Below are positions 11,301 through 26,300 of a DNA stretch of 64,000 nucleotides, one piece after another. Each line of letters begins with the position of its first letter. The first letter of the stretch is position 1. The stretch spans positions 62,450,544 to 62,514,543 of the forward strand of contig NC_080675.1 in NCBI RefSeq assembly GCF_030445035.2, in the 5' to 3' direction. This DNA comes from Dasypus novemcinctus. Lineage: Eukaryota; Chordata; Mammalia; Cingulata; Dasypodidae. A program made the position numbers and the translations under genes. The notes under the pieces are model-generated. The model ran no database searches. It was not told where the DNA came from and worked only from the letters and a program-made list of their open reading frames with translations.

Positions 11301-14300
11301 CTTCTCCCACTCAGCCCCCACTCTTGGAATGGAGGCACTACTTTATGTGTGGTGCTACTGAGAATATTGGGGCCCCAATAGTCCCTGCCCTGGATTGTAA
11401 CTGCAGGATGAGAAGACTTTAGGCTAATGCCCACCCTACATAGAGGCCTCAGTTCCTAAAGTGGGGGTATCACTCAGAGAGAATCTTGCCATCATGCCCA
11501 ACCCAGCTCCAGAGGCCTGGCTCAGAGCTTTTGCCTGGAAGACAGGTGAGAAGCAGGCTGTAAAACAAATAGCTACTGTTCCCAACAGAACTGACTTCAT
11601 TTGCAACAAAACTTGAAGAAATTCAAGCCTACTTTCAGAAACATAGGTGAATGTAGTGGGAGGCAACTGGGAGAAAATCTGTGGATTCAGTAAAGATACA
11701 TGTTAAACTGTATGCAGGGGGAATCTGACTTGGTCCAATGGATAGGGTGTCTGCCTACCACATGGGAGGTTCACGGTTCAAACCCCGGGCCTCCTTGACC
11801 CGTGTGGAGCTGACCCATGTGCAGTGCTGATGCATGCAAGGAGTGCCCTGCCACGCAGGGGTGCCCCCTGCGTAGGGGAGCCCCACATACAAGGAGTGCG
11901 CCCAGTAGGAGAGCCGACCAGCATGAAAGAAAGTGCAGCCTGCCCAAGAATGGCGCCGCATACAAGGAGAGCTGACACAACAAGATGACACAACAAAAAG
12001 AAACACAGATTCCCGGTGCTGCTGATAAGGATAGAAGTGGTCACAGAAGAACACACAGTGAATGGACAGAGCAGACAACTGGGGGGGGGGGGGGGGGAGA
12101 GAAATAAATCTTTCAAAAATAAAATAAACTATATGCTAGCTAGTTTACCAAAGCACTGCCTGGGAAGGAGATGCTGGGAGGAGACCTCCTGGGGTCAGAA
12201 CAAATATCAAACACTGATCTCCAGAACTGCTTCTTCAAAGTGAATTTGACTGGATTAGTAGATACAGCAATTTATTCCCCAGGGCATTTTTAAAAACAAG
12301 AGAGTAATCTGCTGGCAGTTCACAGAGTTTAACAATTTCTTGTGGTCCAAGTAAAAGGAAAAGAGAATATTGCCAAAACCAATGTTATCCCAGGGTTACT
12401 GTGGGCATACCCAAAGCTGCACCTCCCTAAGAAGCAACATCAGAGAATCAAAACTGACAGGAGTGGGGTGGTAGGGGATGGGAATTAAACTTCACTAAAA
12501 TAATCCTGCCAGGCAGTAACAAATAAGTAAATAAAAATAATAAACTTGAGGGTTGAGGAAGAACCAACAGTCAGAATTATAACTTTTTTTTTTTTAAGAT
12601 TTAAAAAAAAAATTTTTTTTAAATATTACATTCAAAAAATATGAGGTCCCATTCAACTCCACAGCAACACTCTCTCCCATCATCATGACACATCCATTGC
12701 ACCTGGTAAGTACATCTCTGAGCATCACTGCACCCCATAGTCAATGGTCCACATCATAGCCCACACTCTCCCACGTTCCATCCAGTGGGCCCTGGGGGGA
12801 TCTACAATGTCCCGTAATTGACCATGAAGCACCACCCAGGACAACTCCACGTCCCGAAAACGCGATTTATAACATATTATCTAAAATGTCCAGTTTTCAA
12901 TGAAAAATTATGAGATATGCAAAGAAACAGGAAAGTATTACCCATAAACAAACAACAACAAAAATCAGACAACAGAAACTGTCTATGAGAGCAACCAGGT
13001 ATCAGATTTAACAGGAAAATACTTCAAAGTAGTGTGGCAGGCTAGATTAAGGAATGGGAAGACAAATCTAAAACTGGCAAAAGAACATGGCCATGAAACA
13101 CATGGTCATGGAACCCTATCTGGAAATCGACTGAGGAAAAGACCTCATCAGAAGGCTGCTGGAAGAATCCCATGAGAACCCCCGCATTTGGAATGAGATT
13201 TCATCTGGGATTAAGAAAAGGCCCCACAAACTCAGCATGTAAATGCAATGCCTTCCCTCCAGCGTGGGACATGACACCCGGGGATGAGCCTCCCTGGCAA
13301 CGAGGGACCACTATCAACTACCAACTGATGATGCAACTGGAAAAGGACCTTATACGGAAGGTTCAATGCGGATCAGCAGAATATCCATGTCTACATAAAA
13401 TACCATGACTTTAAAATGCTGTTTGACCTAAAGTAAGGGGGAAATGGAAAGGAGAAATGAGTTTATATGGCTACGAGTTTCTAAAAAAGAATCTGGAGGC
13501 TGGCAGAAGGATTGCCCTCATGCACAACTGAGCAGAGTCAGAGAGACAGATAAAGCAGATACAACCCCCAGATATTGGTTCCTTTGAAGGCTAAAGAGAC
13601 CCATGAGAGTTATGGTCATGGCCGATGGGGTTAACTACCAGGGCAGATGGCCCCTCTTTGGAAATGGTGTTTATGTGTGATGAATCTGGACTCAGATGGG
13701 ATCTCCCTTCATAAGACTTTCATGCTAATGTGCTGGAGGTGCAGTTAATGTTGGGGTTTAAGATATATTTAGGGGATTTGAATCTCTGGACTGACAATGT
13801 GATAGCCAGGTCCTGAGCCTCAACAGACTCCAGCACCTACAATCTGATTTATTGGACTTACCACACTCAGCTAAGATGGAGTTGAAGAAGGACAATCACC
13901 ACACCATGGAGCCTAGAGTGATTACAACTGAAAATGGGAGGAATGCATCCAGCATCCATGTGGAATCTGAGCCTCCTCTTGACATAGAGGTGCAATGGAC
14001 ACAACCAATCCAATGTCCACATAGAAGAGGTGGCATTGGATTGGGAAAAGTGGACATGGTGGACGATGGGTATGGGGAAAGGCAGGAAGAGATGAGAGGT
14101 GGAGGCGTCTTTGGGACATGGAGCTGCCCTGGATGGTGCCTCAGAGGTAATCACCGGACATTGTAAATCCTCACAGGGCCCACTGGATGGAATGGAGGAG
14201 AGTATGGGCCATGATGTGGACCATTGTCTATGAGGTGCAGAGGTGCCCAAGGATGTACTTACCAAATCCAATGGATGTGTCATGATGATGGGAACGAGTG

Positions 14301-17300
14301 TTGTTGGGGGGGAGAGGGGGGGGTGGGGGGGGTGGGGTTGAATGGGACCTCACATATATATATATTTTTAATGTAATATTATTACAAAGTCAATTAAAAA
14401 AAAAAAAAGAAAAGGCCCCAGATATTTTCAAGGGGCCTTGCCATTGGGCCACCAGGGGGAACTGACAGGTAGGGTAATCAATCAAAACAGCAAACAGCTG
14501 GGACCCCTCCCCCGAACATTAGCAAGGGGAGGAATAATTAATGGTTTAAAAAGTAATCCCACAAGCTAAAAGGCGCTCTCTCTGCCTGGACTAGACCACA
14601 AATACACCCGGGGATTATATTCTGTTATTTTCTCCCATTTCTATTCTCTTCTCTCATTTGCTCAATAAACTACCGGCCTAACTAAACGGGCATGTTCTTA
14701 AATTCTTTTATGTAACATAGCCAAGAACCTAGAGGAATCTGGTTACAGTAGCCATCACAAGAACTGAGGGAAACCGTAATTAAAGAAGTAATGGAAGGCA
14801 TGATGATGATGTGGCATGAAATAGAGACAATCAATAAAGAAATGGAAAGTAAAAAAGAATGAAATGGAAAATAAAAAAGGATTAAACGGAAATTCTGAAG
14901 TAAAAAAGTACAATAATTGAAATGAAAAATCCATTAGAGGTATTCAAATAGCAAATTTTAATTGCTTTTAGACAGAATTAGCAAACTGGTAGATAGAGAT
15001 AATACAATCCAAAGAATACAGAGAAAAAAGAATGAAGAAAAATGAACAGAGTCTCAGAGAAATATAGGATACCATTAAGTATATCAACATGTACAATGCC
15101 AAAGGAGAGAAGAGAAAGGAGCAGAAAAATTATTTGCTGAAAATAATGGCTGAAAACTTCCCAAATTTATTAGAAAAGCACTTATCTACACATCCAGAAA
15201 GCTCAATGAACTTGAAGTAGGATAAATGCAAAGGCAGCCATAAATAGATACAATAGAGTAAAAATGCTGAAAGTCAAAAAGACCAGGAGGAAATCTTACA
15301 CTGACTGCATATGCACCTCAAGTTGATAATAAAAGTCCTTTTCACTAGTCTTTCAAAGAGGTGTGCAAAAACACAAATGAAGCACATTTGTGAAAAGTTA
15401 GACCTAGTTCTATTTCTTTTCCATATCACAGGGACTTCAATCCTAATTTATTCTAAATCATTCCTACATAATGTTTTCCCTCTCTAGTGGATCATTCTGA
15501 TCAATAACCAAACATGCCTTGCTATCACATCTTTAAGACAAACTTTCTTTCTTCTTTTTAAAGATTTATTTACTTATTTTCCCCCTTCCCCTCCTCCCAC
15601 CCTGCTGTTTTTGCTGTTTGTGTCCATTCGCTGTGTGATCTTCTGTATCTATTTCTCTTTTTGGCCTCTCTTCTCTTTCTCCTCTAGGATTCACCAGGAT
15701 TTGATCCTGGGGACCTCTGATGTGGAGAGTTCCCTGTCAATTGCGTTACCTCAGTTCTGTGTCTCTGCTGCACTTCACCTTGACTCTCACCTTTGTCTCT
15801 CTGTTGTGTCATCATCTTGCTGCATGACTCACTTATGTGGGCACTGGCTCATCATGCAGGTGCTCACATGGGTACTTGGCTCACCACACGGGCACCCACA
15901 TGAGCACTCGGCTTGCCATGCAGGCACTTGGCTCACTACATGAGCACTACATGAGCACTCAGCTCGCCTGACAGGCAGGCACTGACTCAGTGTACAGGCA
16001 CTGGCTCACCACATGGGCATGCCTTCTCTTCTTTTTCACAAGGAGGCCCCAGGGATCGAAACTGGATCCTCCCACGTGGTAGGCAGAGGCCTTATCTTGA
16101 GCCACATCCGCTTTCCAGCAAAGTAGATTTTAAGGAAATAGTATTATAAGTGATAAAAAGAATCATTACAAAATTATAAAATGTTCAATTAATTAGAAAG
16201 CTATAGATATGATAAATTCATATACATCCAAAAAGATAGCCTAAAAAACATATACACACACACATATATATATGTATCAAAACTGGAAAGGATAATAGAG
16301 AGAAACTAGAAAATCTAAATGAGTGTCAATTTTCAATACCTGTTATAGTGATTGATAGGAAAGGATATTTATCTAGAATATACAAACACTTTCTACAAAT
16401 AAGTAAAAGAAAAATAATCCAACAGAAAAATCAGCAAAAGACCTAAACCAGCATTTTCACTGAGGAGGAAACAAATACTCGATAATTTATGAAAAGACAT
16501 TCAACTGTATTAGCAATCAGGAAAAGGAAAACTAAAACCACAATGAAATATCACATCACACTCATCAGATGAGCAAAAAAATTAAGGAAACACTTTCCCA
16601 GAACACTGGATTGAAGCATTAGAGTGGTGCTTTCCGAGCATTAGAGTGGTGGCCAGGCTCTATGTTAATGTGGGCACACAGGTCACACTATCTCAAAGCA
16701 CTGAGGTGGTGGCCCTCAATCTGAAATATGGGGTGGATGGCCAGCCTTCTCCAAGCACTGGGACAGATGGTACTCCCCCTCCAAACTCAGGGATGAACCT
16801 GCTCTGTCAGTCCAGACATCAGGGTCCATGGTTCTGCCCCTGAAGTCATTCTTCCTTCAAGTTGTCCCTTCTCTGTCCTTTTCAGTCTAGACTGTCAGTG
16901 GTTCTGCTCATACAAAAAGCAAGAATAGCCTAAGAGACCTCTGGGACACCATCAAGCATACTGATATAAGTATTATGGGAATCTCAGAAAGAGAAGAATG
17001 GGTGGCAGACATGGCCCAGTGGTTAGGGCGTCAGTCTACCACATGGGAGGTCCGCAGTTCAAACCCCGCGCCTCCCTGACCTGTGTGGAGCTGGCCCATG
17101 CCCAGTGCTGATGCGTGCAAGGAGCACTGTGCCACGCAGGGGTGTCCCCCGCATAGGGGAGCCCCATGCGCAAGGAGTGCGCCCTGTAAGGAGAGCTGCC
17201 CAGTGTGAAGGCAGGTTCAGCCTGCCCAGGAATGGCGCCGCACACACGGAGAGCTGGCACGGCAGGATGACGCAACAAGAAGAAACACAGATTCCCGTGC

Positions 17301-20300
17301 CGCTGACAACAACAGAAGCGGACAGGGAAAAACACGCAGCGAATAGACACAGAGAACAGACAACCGGGGTGGAGGGGTAGGGAAGAAGGAAGGGAGGTAG
17401 GAAAGGAGGGAGGAAGGAAGGAAGGAAGGAAGGAAGGAAGGAAGGAAGGAAGGAAGGAAGGAAGGAAGGAATTTTTTAAAAAAAAAAAGAGAGAGAAGAA
17501 AAAGAGAAAGGGGCAGAACTTTTAAAGAAACAATGACAGAAAATTTACCAAACTTAGCAAAAGACATGAATATGCACATGTAAGAAGCCCAGAGAACACC
17601 AAACAGGATAAAGTTGTAGAAAAATATGATCCATCACATTATAGAACTGTCAAAAGCAAAGGACTAGGAGAAAGTTCTGAAAGCTTCAAGAGAAAAGCAA
17701 TGTGTTATGTACAAGAGTCCCAATTAGATTAAATGCCAATTTTGCATTAGAAACCACAGAAGCGAGAAAGCAGTAGGTTGAAATATTTAAAGTGCTGAAA
17801 GAGCACAATTGCCAACCAAAACTTTGAAAGACTTTCTTTCAAAAATGAGAGATTAAAACAAAACATTTCTAGATAAACAAAAGCTGAGGGAGTTCAATAC
17901 CACCAGAACTGCCCTCTAAGCAATCCTAAAAGGAATTCTTCAGACTCAAACAAAGGAACACTAGACAATGTTTGAAAGTAGCATAAAGAAATATAGACAT
18001 TTGGTAATGGTAACCATTTGGGTAGTTACAAATGCCTGAACTGATTTATTGTACTTTTTCGTATGTAACTTTACTTCTTACTAAAGTACTAAAATGCAAA
18101 TGCATAAAAATTAATTATATATCTATGGTTTTGGACATATAATGTACAAAGATTTATGTGGTAACAAGTACAAAAAATCTTGAGGGGATGGAGAGGGTTA
18201 GGAATAACATTGTATGTGTATGCTATTGAAATCAAATGGTATCAAATCATATTTGATTTTTATATATTTAGGATGTTAAATTTTAACCCCATGGTAACTA
18301 CAAGGAAAATATATGAAAAATATGTCCAGACATTCACAAAAAGAAATGAGAAGGGACTTGACATGGTATATAAAAAATAAAATAAATATGAAAGTAAGCA
18401 TTAACAGAAGAATTGAGGGACAAAAAAAGGTATAAGACTTACAAGGACTAAATAACAAAATGGGAGAAGAAAGTCCTGCATTGTCAGTAGTGTCTTTAAA
18501 AATAAACAGATTAAATTCTATAGTCAAAAGGCAAAGACTGGCAGAATGAATAAACAAACATGACCCAACTATATGCTGTTTAGAGAACATTCATATTTAA
18601 TTCAAATACACAAGTAGGTTGAAAGTGAAAGGATGGAAAAAAGATATACCATGCAAGTAGTTAAAAAAAGAGATTTGGGGTACCTCTACTAATTTCAGAT
18701 AAAATAGACTTTAAGTAAAAAACAGTTATAAGTGACAAAGACAGTTATAATATACTGATAAAGGAGTCAATTCAACAAGAACAGATAACAAATATAAATA
18801 TATAATTGTTATAAATATATAAATATATAACAGAAGAGCCCCAAAATACATGAAGCAAACACTGAGAGATTTGAAGGGAGAAATTGATGGATCTACATTA
18901 ATATTAGGAGACTTTAATAAACACTTTCAATAAAGGACAGAATATCTAGACAGAGGATCAATAAGGAAATATAAGACTTGAATGAATCTCTAAATCAAGT
19001 AGATCTAACAAATATGTATAGAACATTTCACCCAACAACATAATACACATTCTTCTTGAGAACACATGGATCATTCTTCAGAAGAGACCATAGATTAGGC
19101 CATAAAAAAAAGTCTGGGGAAACGGACTTGGCCCAGTGGTTAGGGCGTCTGTCTACCACATGGGAGGTCCGCGGTTCAAACCCCGGGCCTCCTTGACCCG
19201 TGTGGAGCTGGCCCATGCGCAGTGGTGATGCGTGCAAGGAGTGCCGCGCCACGCAGGGGTGTCCCCCGCGTAGGGGAGCCCCATGTGCAAGGAGTGCACC
19301 CGTAAGGAGAGCCACCCAGCGCAAAAGAAAGAGCAGCCCGCCCAGGAATGGCGCCGTCCACACTTCCCGTGCCGCTGATGACAACAGAAGCGGACAAAGA
19401 AACAAGACGCAGCAAATAGACACAGAGAACAAACAACGGGGGAAGAAGGGGGAATTAAATAAATAAATAAATCTTTAAAAAAATTTAAAAAGTCTGAATA
19501 AATTTTTAAAAATTGAAATCATATAATGGAATGAAGCTAGAAATCCATGAGAGAGACAGGGAAAATTCACAAATATGTGGAAATTAAACAATGTACTCTC
19601 TTTTTTTTTTAATTTATTTTTCTCCTCTTCCCCCCACCCCCCACCATTGCCTGCTCTCTGTGTCCATTTGCTCTGTGTTCTTCTGTGTTCACTTGCATTC
19701 TTGTCAGTGGCACTGGGAATCTGTGTCTCTTTTTGTTGCATCATATTGCTGTGTCAGCTCTCCGTGTGTATGGCGCCACTCCTGGGCAGGCTGCGCTTTT
19801 TTCATGCTGGGCGACTCTCCTTATGGTGCACACTCCTTGTGCATAGGGTTCCCCTATGCAAGGGACACCCTGTATGGCATGGCACTCCTTACACGCATCA
19901 GCGTGGGCCAGCTCACCACACGGGTCAGGAGGCCCTGGGTCTGAACCTTGGACCTCCTATATGGTAGACATATGCTCTATCAGTTGGGCCAAATCCGCTT
20001 CCCCAAACAATGTACTCTTAAACAACCACTGGATTAAAGAGGAATTCACAAGGGAAATTAGGAAATATCTTCAGGTGAATAAAATGAAAATATAACATAC
20101 TAACATTTACAGGATGCAAAAAAGGCAGGCTGAGAGGGAAATTTATCACTCTAAATGCTTACATTAAAAAAGAAGAAAGATTTCAAATCAGAAACTTAAC
20201 CTCAAAACTGAAAGAACTAGAAAAAGAAGAGCAACCCAATCCCAAACTAAGCAGAAGGAAAGAAATAAAAAAGATGCTAGACTATAATGGAGATAAAAGA

Positions 20301-23300
20301 AATAGAGAAGGAAAAAAAAGCACAATAGAGAATCAACAAAACCAAAAGTTGGTTCTTTGAAAAGATCAAAAAATTTGACAAACCTCTAACTAGACTGACA
20401 AAGAAAAACAAGAGAGGACACAAATAATTAAAATCAGAAATGAACATGGAAGGATTACTATGGACCCAACTGAAACAAAAAGGATGATAAAGGCATACTA
20501 TGAGCAACTGCACACCAACAAATTAGACAATCTAGAGGAAATGGTCAAATTCCTAGAAACACACGAACTCCCTACATTGACTCAAGGAGAAATAGAAAAA
20601 AAAGAATTTAAACGTCAAAAACATTTGAGAAATTTGGGTAGCCATCTTTTCTGTTCCAGGAATAAAAGATCCATAAAATATTTCCTGCATATTTTCAATA
20701 TATTTGATATCAATTAATATAGCCATGGCAACTTAAGAGGTGTCAGGTGGCATGCCATGCAGCGCGGTCTTTATTCTGGCCATCATTTTGATTCGTTTGA
20801 TTCAGAATTAATGCAGACAGATGAAATATCTCGGAAACAAAACACAGCATGATAAGATCAAGATTCACAATAGTTTTCATAGCCTCAAATGAAGGGTTGG
20901 ATGAAATAAGAGAAAATTTACCAGGGATTGACATAGATTGTGGCATTAATTTTTATTTAAGCCCAGGAATGGGAAGAGTTGGCCAGACAGCACTTCCTGG
21001 GAAGTAGATCTGGGGCTTCTAGTTGCCCATAAGCTGTATACAGCTGCCAAAAAATGAAGAAGAAAGCAGATAGAAGACAGGAGGAGGAGGAGGAGGAGGA
21101 AGAGAAGGAGAAGGAGGAGGAAGAAGAGGAGGAAGAGGAGGAGGAGGAGGAAGAAGAGGAAGAAAAGGAGGAGGAAGAGGAAGAAGATCTCAACAAACCA
21201 ATTACTAGTAAAGAGATTGAATCAGTAATCAGAAGCGTCTCAACAAGGAAAATCCCAGGACCAGATAGCTTCACAGGGGAATTTTACCAAACATTACAAG
21301 AAGAATTAACAACAATCCTGCTCAAACTCTCCCGAAAATTAAAGATGAGACAAAACTTCCAGATAAAGATACGAGAAGAAAAGAAAATTCAGATCAACAA
21401 CACATTAAAAGAATTATGCACCATTGGACTGTGAGGGGGAATCACGATCAAGTGGGATTTATCCCAGGTATGGAAAGGTGGTTCAACACAAAAAAATCAA
21501 TTAATGTAATACATATTACATATACACATTCTGTTAATACTACATTAACAGAATGAAGGCAGAAAAACACATGATCATCTCAATTGTTGCAGAAAAGGCA
21601 TTTGACAAAATCCAGCATCTCTTTTTGATAAAAAACATTTAGAAAACTAGGAATAGAAGGAAATTTCCTCAACATGATTAAGGGCATATATGATAGGTAG
21701 CATCATACTTAATAATGATAGATTTAAAGCTTTCCCTCTAAGATCAGGAAAAAATCAATGATGTCCACTGTATCACTGTTATTTACATTGTATAGGAAAT
21801 TCTAGGTGGAACAATTAGGCAAGAAAAAGAGATAACAGGCATCCAAATTGCAAAGGAAGAAGTAAAACTTTCCCTATTTGTAGAATGCATGATCCTATAT
21901 ACAGAAAACCCTGAAAAACCTACAACAAAATTCTAAAAGCTAATAAATGAATTCAGCAGTGGTGGGGTACAAGGCAACACCCAAAAATCAGTAGTGTTTC
22001 TATACAGCAATGAACAATCTGAAGAATAAATCAAGAAAAAAATTCCATTTACAAAAGCAAGTAAGGGAAGCAGATATGGCTCAAGCAGTTGGGCACCTCC
22101 CTACCACACGGGAGGTCCTAGGTTAGGTTTCCAGTGCCTCCTAAAGAAGATAAGCAAGACAGCAAGCTGGTGTGGCAAGCTGACACAACAAGATGAAGCA
22201 GCGAGATGATGCAACAAAGAGACACAACAAGGAATCACAATGAGAGGCTCAACAAGCAAGGAACAGAGACGGCTCTAGTGACTGGGCCCTTCCCTCCCAC
22301 ATGGAAAGTCCCAGGGTCAGTTCCCCGGGCCTCCTAAAAAAAAAGATGAAGGGAAACGGACTTGGCCCAGTGGTTAGGGCGTCCGTCTACCACATGGGAG
22401 GTCCGCGGTTCAAACCCCGGGCCTCCTTGACCCGTGTGGAGCTGGCCCATGTGCAGTGCTGATGCGCGCAAGGAGTGCCCTGCCACACAGGGGTGTCCCC
22501 CGCGTAGGGGAGCCCCACGCGCAAGGAGTGTGCCCGGTAAGGAGAGCCGCCCAGCGCGAAAGAAAGTGCAGCCTGCCCAGGAATGGCGCCGCCCACACTT
22601 CCCGTGCCCCTGACAGCAGAAGCGGACAAAGAAACAAGACGCAGCAAATAGACACAGAGAACAGACAACCGGGGGAGGGGAGGAATTAAATAAATAAAAA
22701 AATCTTGAAAGAAAAAAAAAAAAAAAGATGAGCAGACACAGAGAGCACACAACAAATGGACACAGAGAGCAGACAGCAAGCTTAAAACAACAGGGGGAGA
22801 GGGGAGAAATAAAAAAAAATCTTAAAAAAAAAGCAGGTAAAAGAATTAAATAGCTAGAAATAAATCTAAACAAGAATGTAAAGAACTTGTATACAGAAAA
22901 GTATAAAACATTGCTAATAGAAACTAAAGAAGACCTAAATAAATGGAAGAATATTCCATTTTCATGGTTTGAAAGACTATTGTTAAGGTGTCAACTCTAC
23001 CCAAAGCGATTTACATATTCAATGCAATCCCAATCAAAACTCCAACAACCTTCTTTGCAGATATGGAAAAATCAATCATTAAATTCATGTGGAGTGGAAT
23101 AGGTATAGCTCACTGGTTGAGTGCCTGCTTTGCAGGCACAAGGTCCCAGGTTCAACACTCAGTACCACTTTAAAAAAAAGGAAAAAAGAAAAAAATTCAT
23201 ATGGAGGGGTAGGGGCCCCAAATAGCCAAAACCATCCTGAAAAAGAACAAAGTTGGAGAAGATTCACACTTCCAGATCTTAAAACTTATTACAAAGCCAC

Positions 23301-26300
23301 AGTAACCGAAACAACATGGCACTGGCATAAGGTCAGATATGTGGATGAATGGAATCAAGCTGAGAGTTTAGAAGGCAACCCAAACATTTATGACCAACTG
23401 ATTTTTCAATGCCGTGAGTTTTTGTTTGCTTTGATTTGGCTTTAGAGTGGCATCATTTCCATTTGAGTATTCATTTACATGATATACACATAATTTCAAT
23501 TTGTGGTAGATGGTATTCTTAAGCCCAGTTCTTTACCCCTCCCCTAGTTCTTTACCTCTCCCTTAGTTCACTCCCTCTTTCATTGACTTTGGAATCCTTC
23601 TATAAAGGAAGAATATATTTCCAAGCCCAAGTGTTTTTTGACAAGAGGGCAAAGACCACTTCATTGAGAAAGAATAGTCTCTTCAACAAATGGTGCTGGG
23701 AAAACTGGATATCCATTTGCAAAAGAATGAAAGTGGACCCCTACCTCATACCATATAAAAAATCAAATCAAAATGGATTAACGACTTAAATATAAATACC
23801 AGAACTACAAAATCCTAGAAAAAAACATAAGGAAGCATTTTCAGGACCTTGTGTTAGGCAGTGGTTTCCCAGACTTTACACCCAAAGCACAATTAACAAA
23901 AGAAAAAAATAGATAAATGGGACTTGTTTTAGTTTCCTGGGCTGTTCAAGAAAATCCCATTCAATGTGTCAGTTTAAACAATGGGAATTCATTAGCCCAT
24001 GGTTTCATGACTGGGAAAATTTCCAAATCAAGGCATCATCAAGGCAACACTTTCTCTCCAAAGACTGTGGTCTCCTTGAGTTCACTGCTGGCTACCCAAG
24101 ATCCTGGGCTCCTCCATCACAAGGCAATGCACATGGGTACCCTCTTCTGGCCTGTCTCTTCTCTTCTGGATCCTGTTGATGTTCAGCTTCAGGCTGATCC
24201 CCTTGTAGCTTTCTCTCTCATCCTGTTTATAAAGGACTCCAGCAATAGAATTAAGACTCATCCTGACTGAGGTGGGCCACACCTTAACTGAAGTAACATG
24301 ATCAAGTATCCGACTTACAATGGATTAAGTTTAAGAATATGTTTTTCCAGGGTGAATACAGTTCCAAACCACCACAGGGCCTCATCAAAATTTAAAACTT
24401 TTGTGCCTCAAAGGGCTTTATCATGAAAGTAAAATGACAACCTACACAATAGAAGAAAATATTTTGAAGCCACATATCTGATAAAGATTTAATATCCAGA
24501 ATATATAAAGCAATTACAATATTGGGAACATAATTAACAGCACTGAATTATATATTTTAAAAAGGCAAACTGTAAGCTATATATGTGTTCCTAGACTAAA
24601 AATGTTTAAAAAGAAAGAGTATACAACACAAGCAGAATCCTACTATAAACTCTGGATTGTAGCTAGTATTGAAACTACAATAATATTTTCATCAATCATA
24701 ATAAATGTAGCACACAAATGCAAGTTGTTAATAATAGGGAGGTATGTAGGAACTCTATATTTTCTGCATAATCCTTATGTAAACCTATGCACTCTCTAAT
24801 AAAATATATTTTAAAAAGATACGTAAAAGAAAAAGTCAGTTCTTCTAAAAATCAGTAAAACTGACCAAACTTTAGTTAGACTGAAAAGAAAATTAAAGAT
24901 GCAAATAACTAAAATCAGCAAGGAAAATGGTGAAATCACTACTGAACTTACAGAAATGAAAAGGATTATAAAATAATTTTATCATCAATTGTATGCTGAC
25001 AAACTAGAAAATCTAGAAGAAATGGAAAAATTCCTAGAAATGGACCAGTTACTCAAACCAACTCAAGAAAAAATAAAAAACCTCAACAGACCTATAACAA
25101 GTACAGAGATTTAATCAATAATCAAATAATCAAAAACCTTCCACCAAAGAATGGTTTCATGGATAAGTTCTACCAAACATTTAAAGAAGAATTCACAATA
25201 ATCCCTTCTCAAACTCTTCCAAAGAATTCAAAAGTAGAGAACACTTCCTACTTCCTTCTAGGAGGGCAGCATTACTGTTATACCAAAGCCATAAAGGGAC
25301 ATCAGAAGAAAAGAATTTTACAGACTTATTTCCCTTATGCATATAGATGCAAAAACTCTTAACAAAATCCTAGTAAAGTGAATATAACAGCATATTAAAA
25401 AGATTATTCACCACCATCAAGAAGGATTTATTCCAGGAATGAATGCAAAAGTAATTCAACATTTGAAAATCCATCAATCTAATATGCTACATAAAAAAAT
25501 GAAGGGACAAACCATATGATTATTTCAATAGACAAAGAAAAGGGATTTGACAAATCCAGCACTTTTTCTTGATTAAAACAAAAACAAAAACAGAGAACAG
25601 GTATAGCTCCGTGGTTGAGCAGATGCTTCCCATGTACGAGGTCCCAGGTTCAATTCCTGTTACCAAATAGGGGAAAAACAAAAAACAACATACATACACA
25701 CAAACACTTAGAAAAGTAGGAATAGGAAGGAATTTTCTCAACACAATAAAGACCATTTATTAAAAACCTAAAACTAACATCATGCTCAATGGTAAAAGAC
25801 AACGCTTTCCCTCTGAGATCAGGAACAATACAGGGATGTCCACTTTCACCACTATTAATATTTTACAGGAAAATAAAATTTTAAGAAATTAATATTAAGT
25901 AGCTCACAGAATCATGACAGAAGCAAGAGAACCAGATAATCATTGTAATGAGGAGAACTGCAACTTGTACCACCATCTTTTATGCCAGCGAGCTTGCTGG
26001 TCCTACAAACTCTATTGCAGGCTGAGAAAGTTCTCTTAGGATCTGAATTTGTGCATCTTTCCTCCCAAGTCCAAATCCTGCAAAGATTCATCTAACTCAA
26101 GTCCAGGCCATTTGCCTATAAACTAGCTCCAAGTGAGGTTGGAAAAGTAAACCTGGTATTCAGATTTTTATTGGGAACCTACTATAATCTACACCCCATT
26201 CTAGACACCAGAGAGAGAACAGTGAAGAAAGAAGAAAAAATCCTTATGTTTTAGAAGTTAGATTCTATGGAGGTGGGTGGGCAGAAGGTAGTCAATGAAA

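Noticed and set aside
13172..13408. 78-codon open frame in the L1-like 3' end
   Set aside because: Crosses the junction between the LTR and the inserted element, so it cannot be an old gene.
21054..21434. Poly-glutamate protein on the plus strand
   Set aside because: It is an expanded purine microsatellite fused to dead L1 reverse-transcriptase sequence.
22334..22873. 179-codon open frame on the minus strand (and similar 100-175-codon frames over other SINEs)
   Set aside because: Runs antisense through SINE sequence. The same [12 protein letters not shown] / [21 protein letters not shown] patterns appear at every SINE copy, so these are shadows of a repeat.
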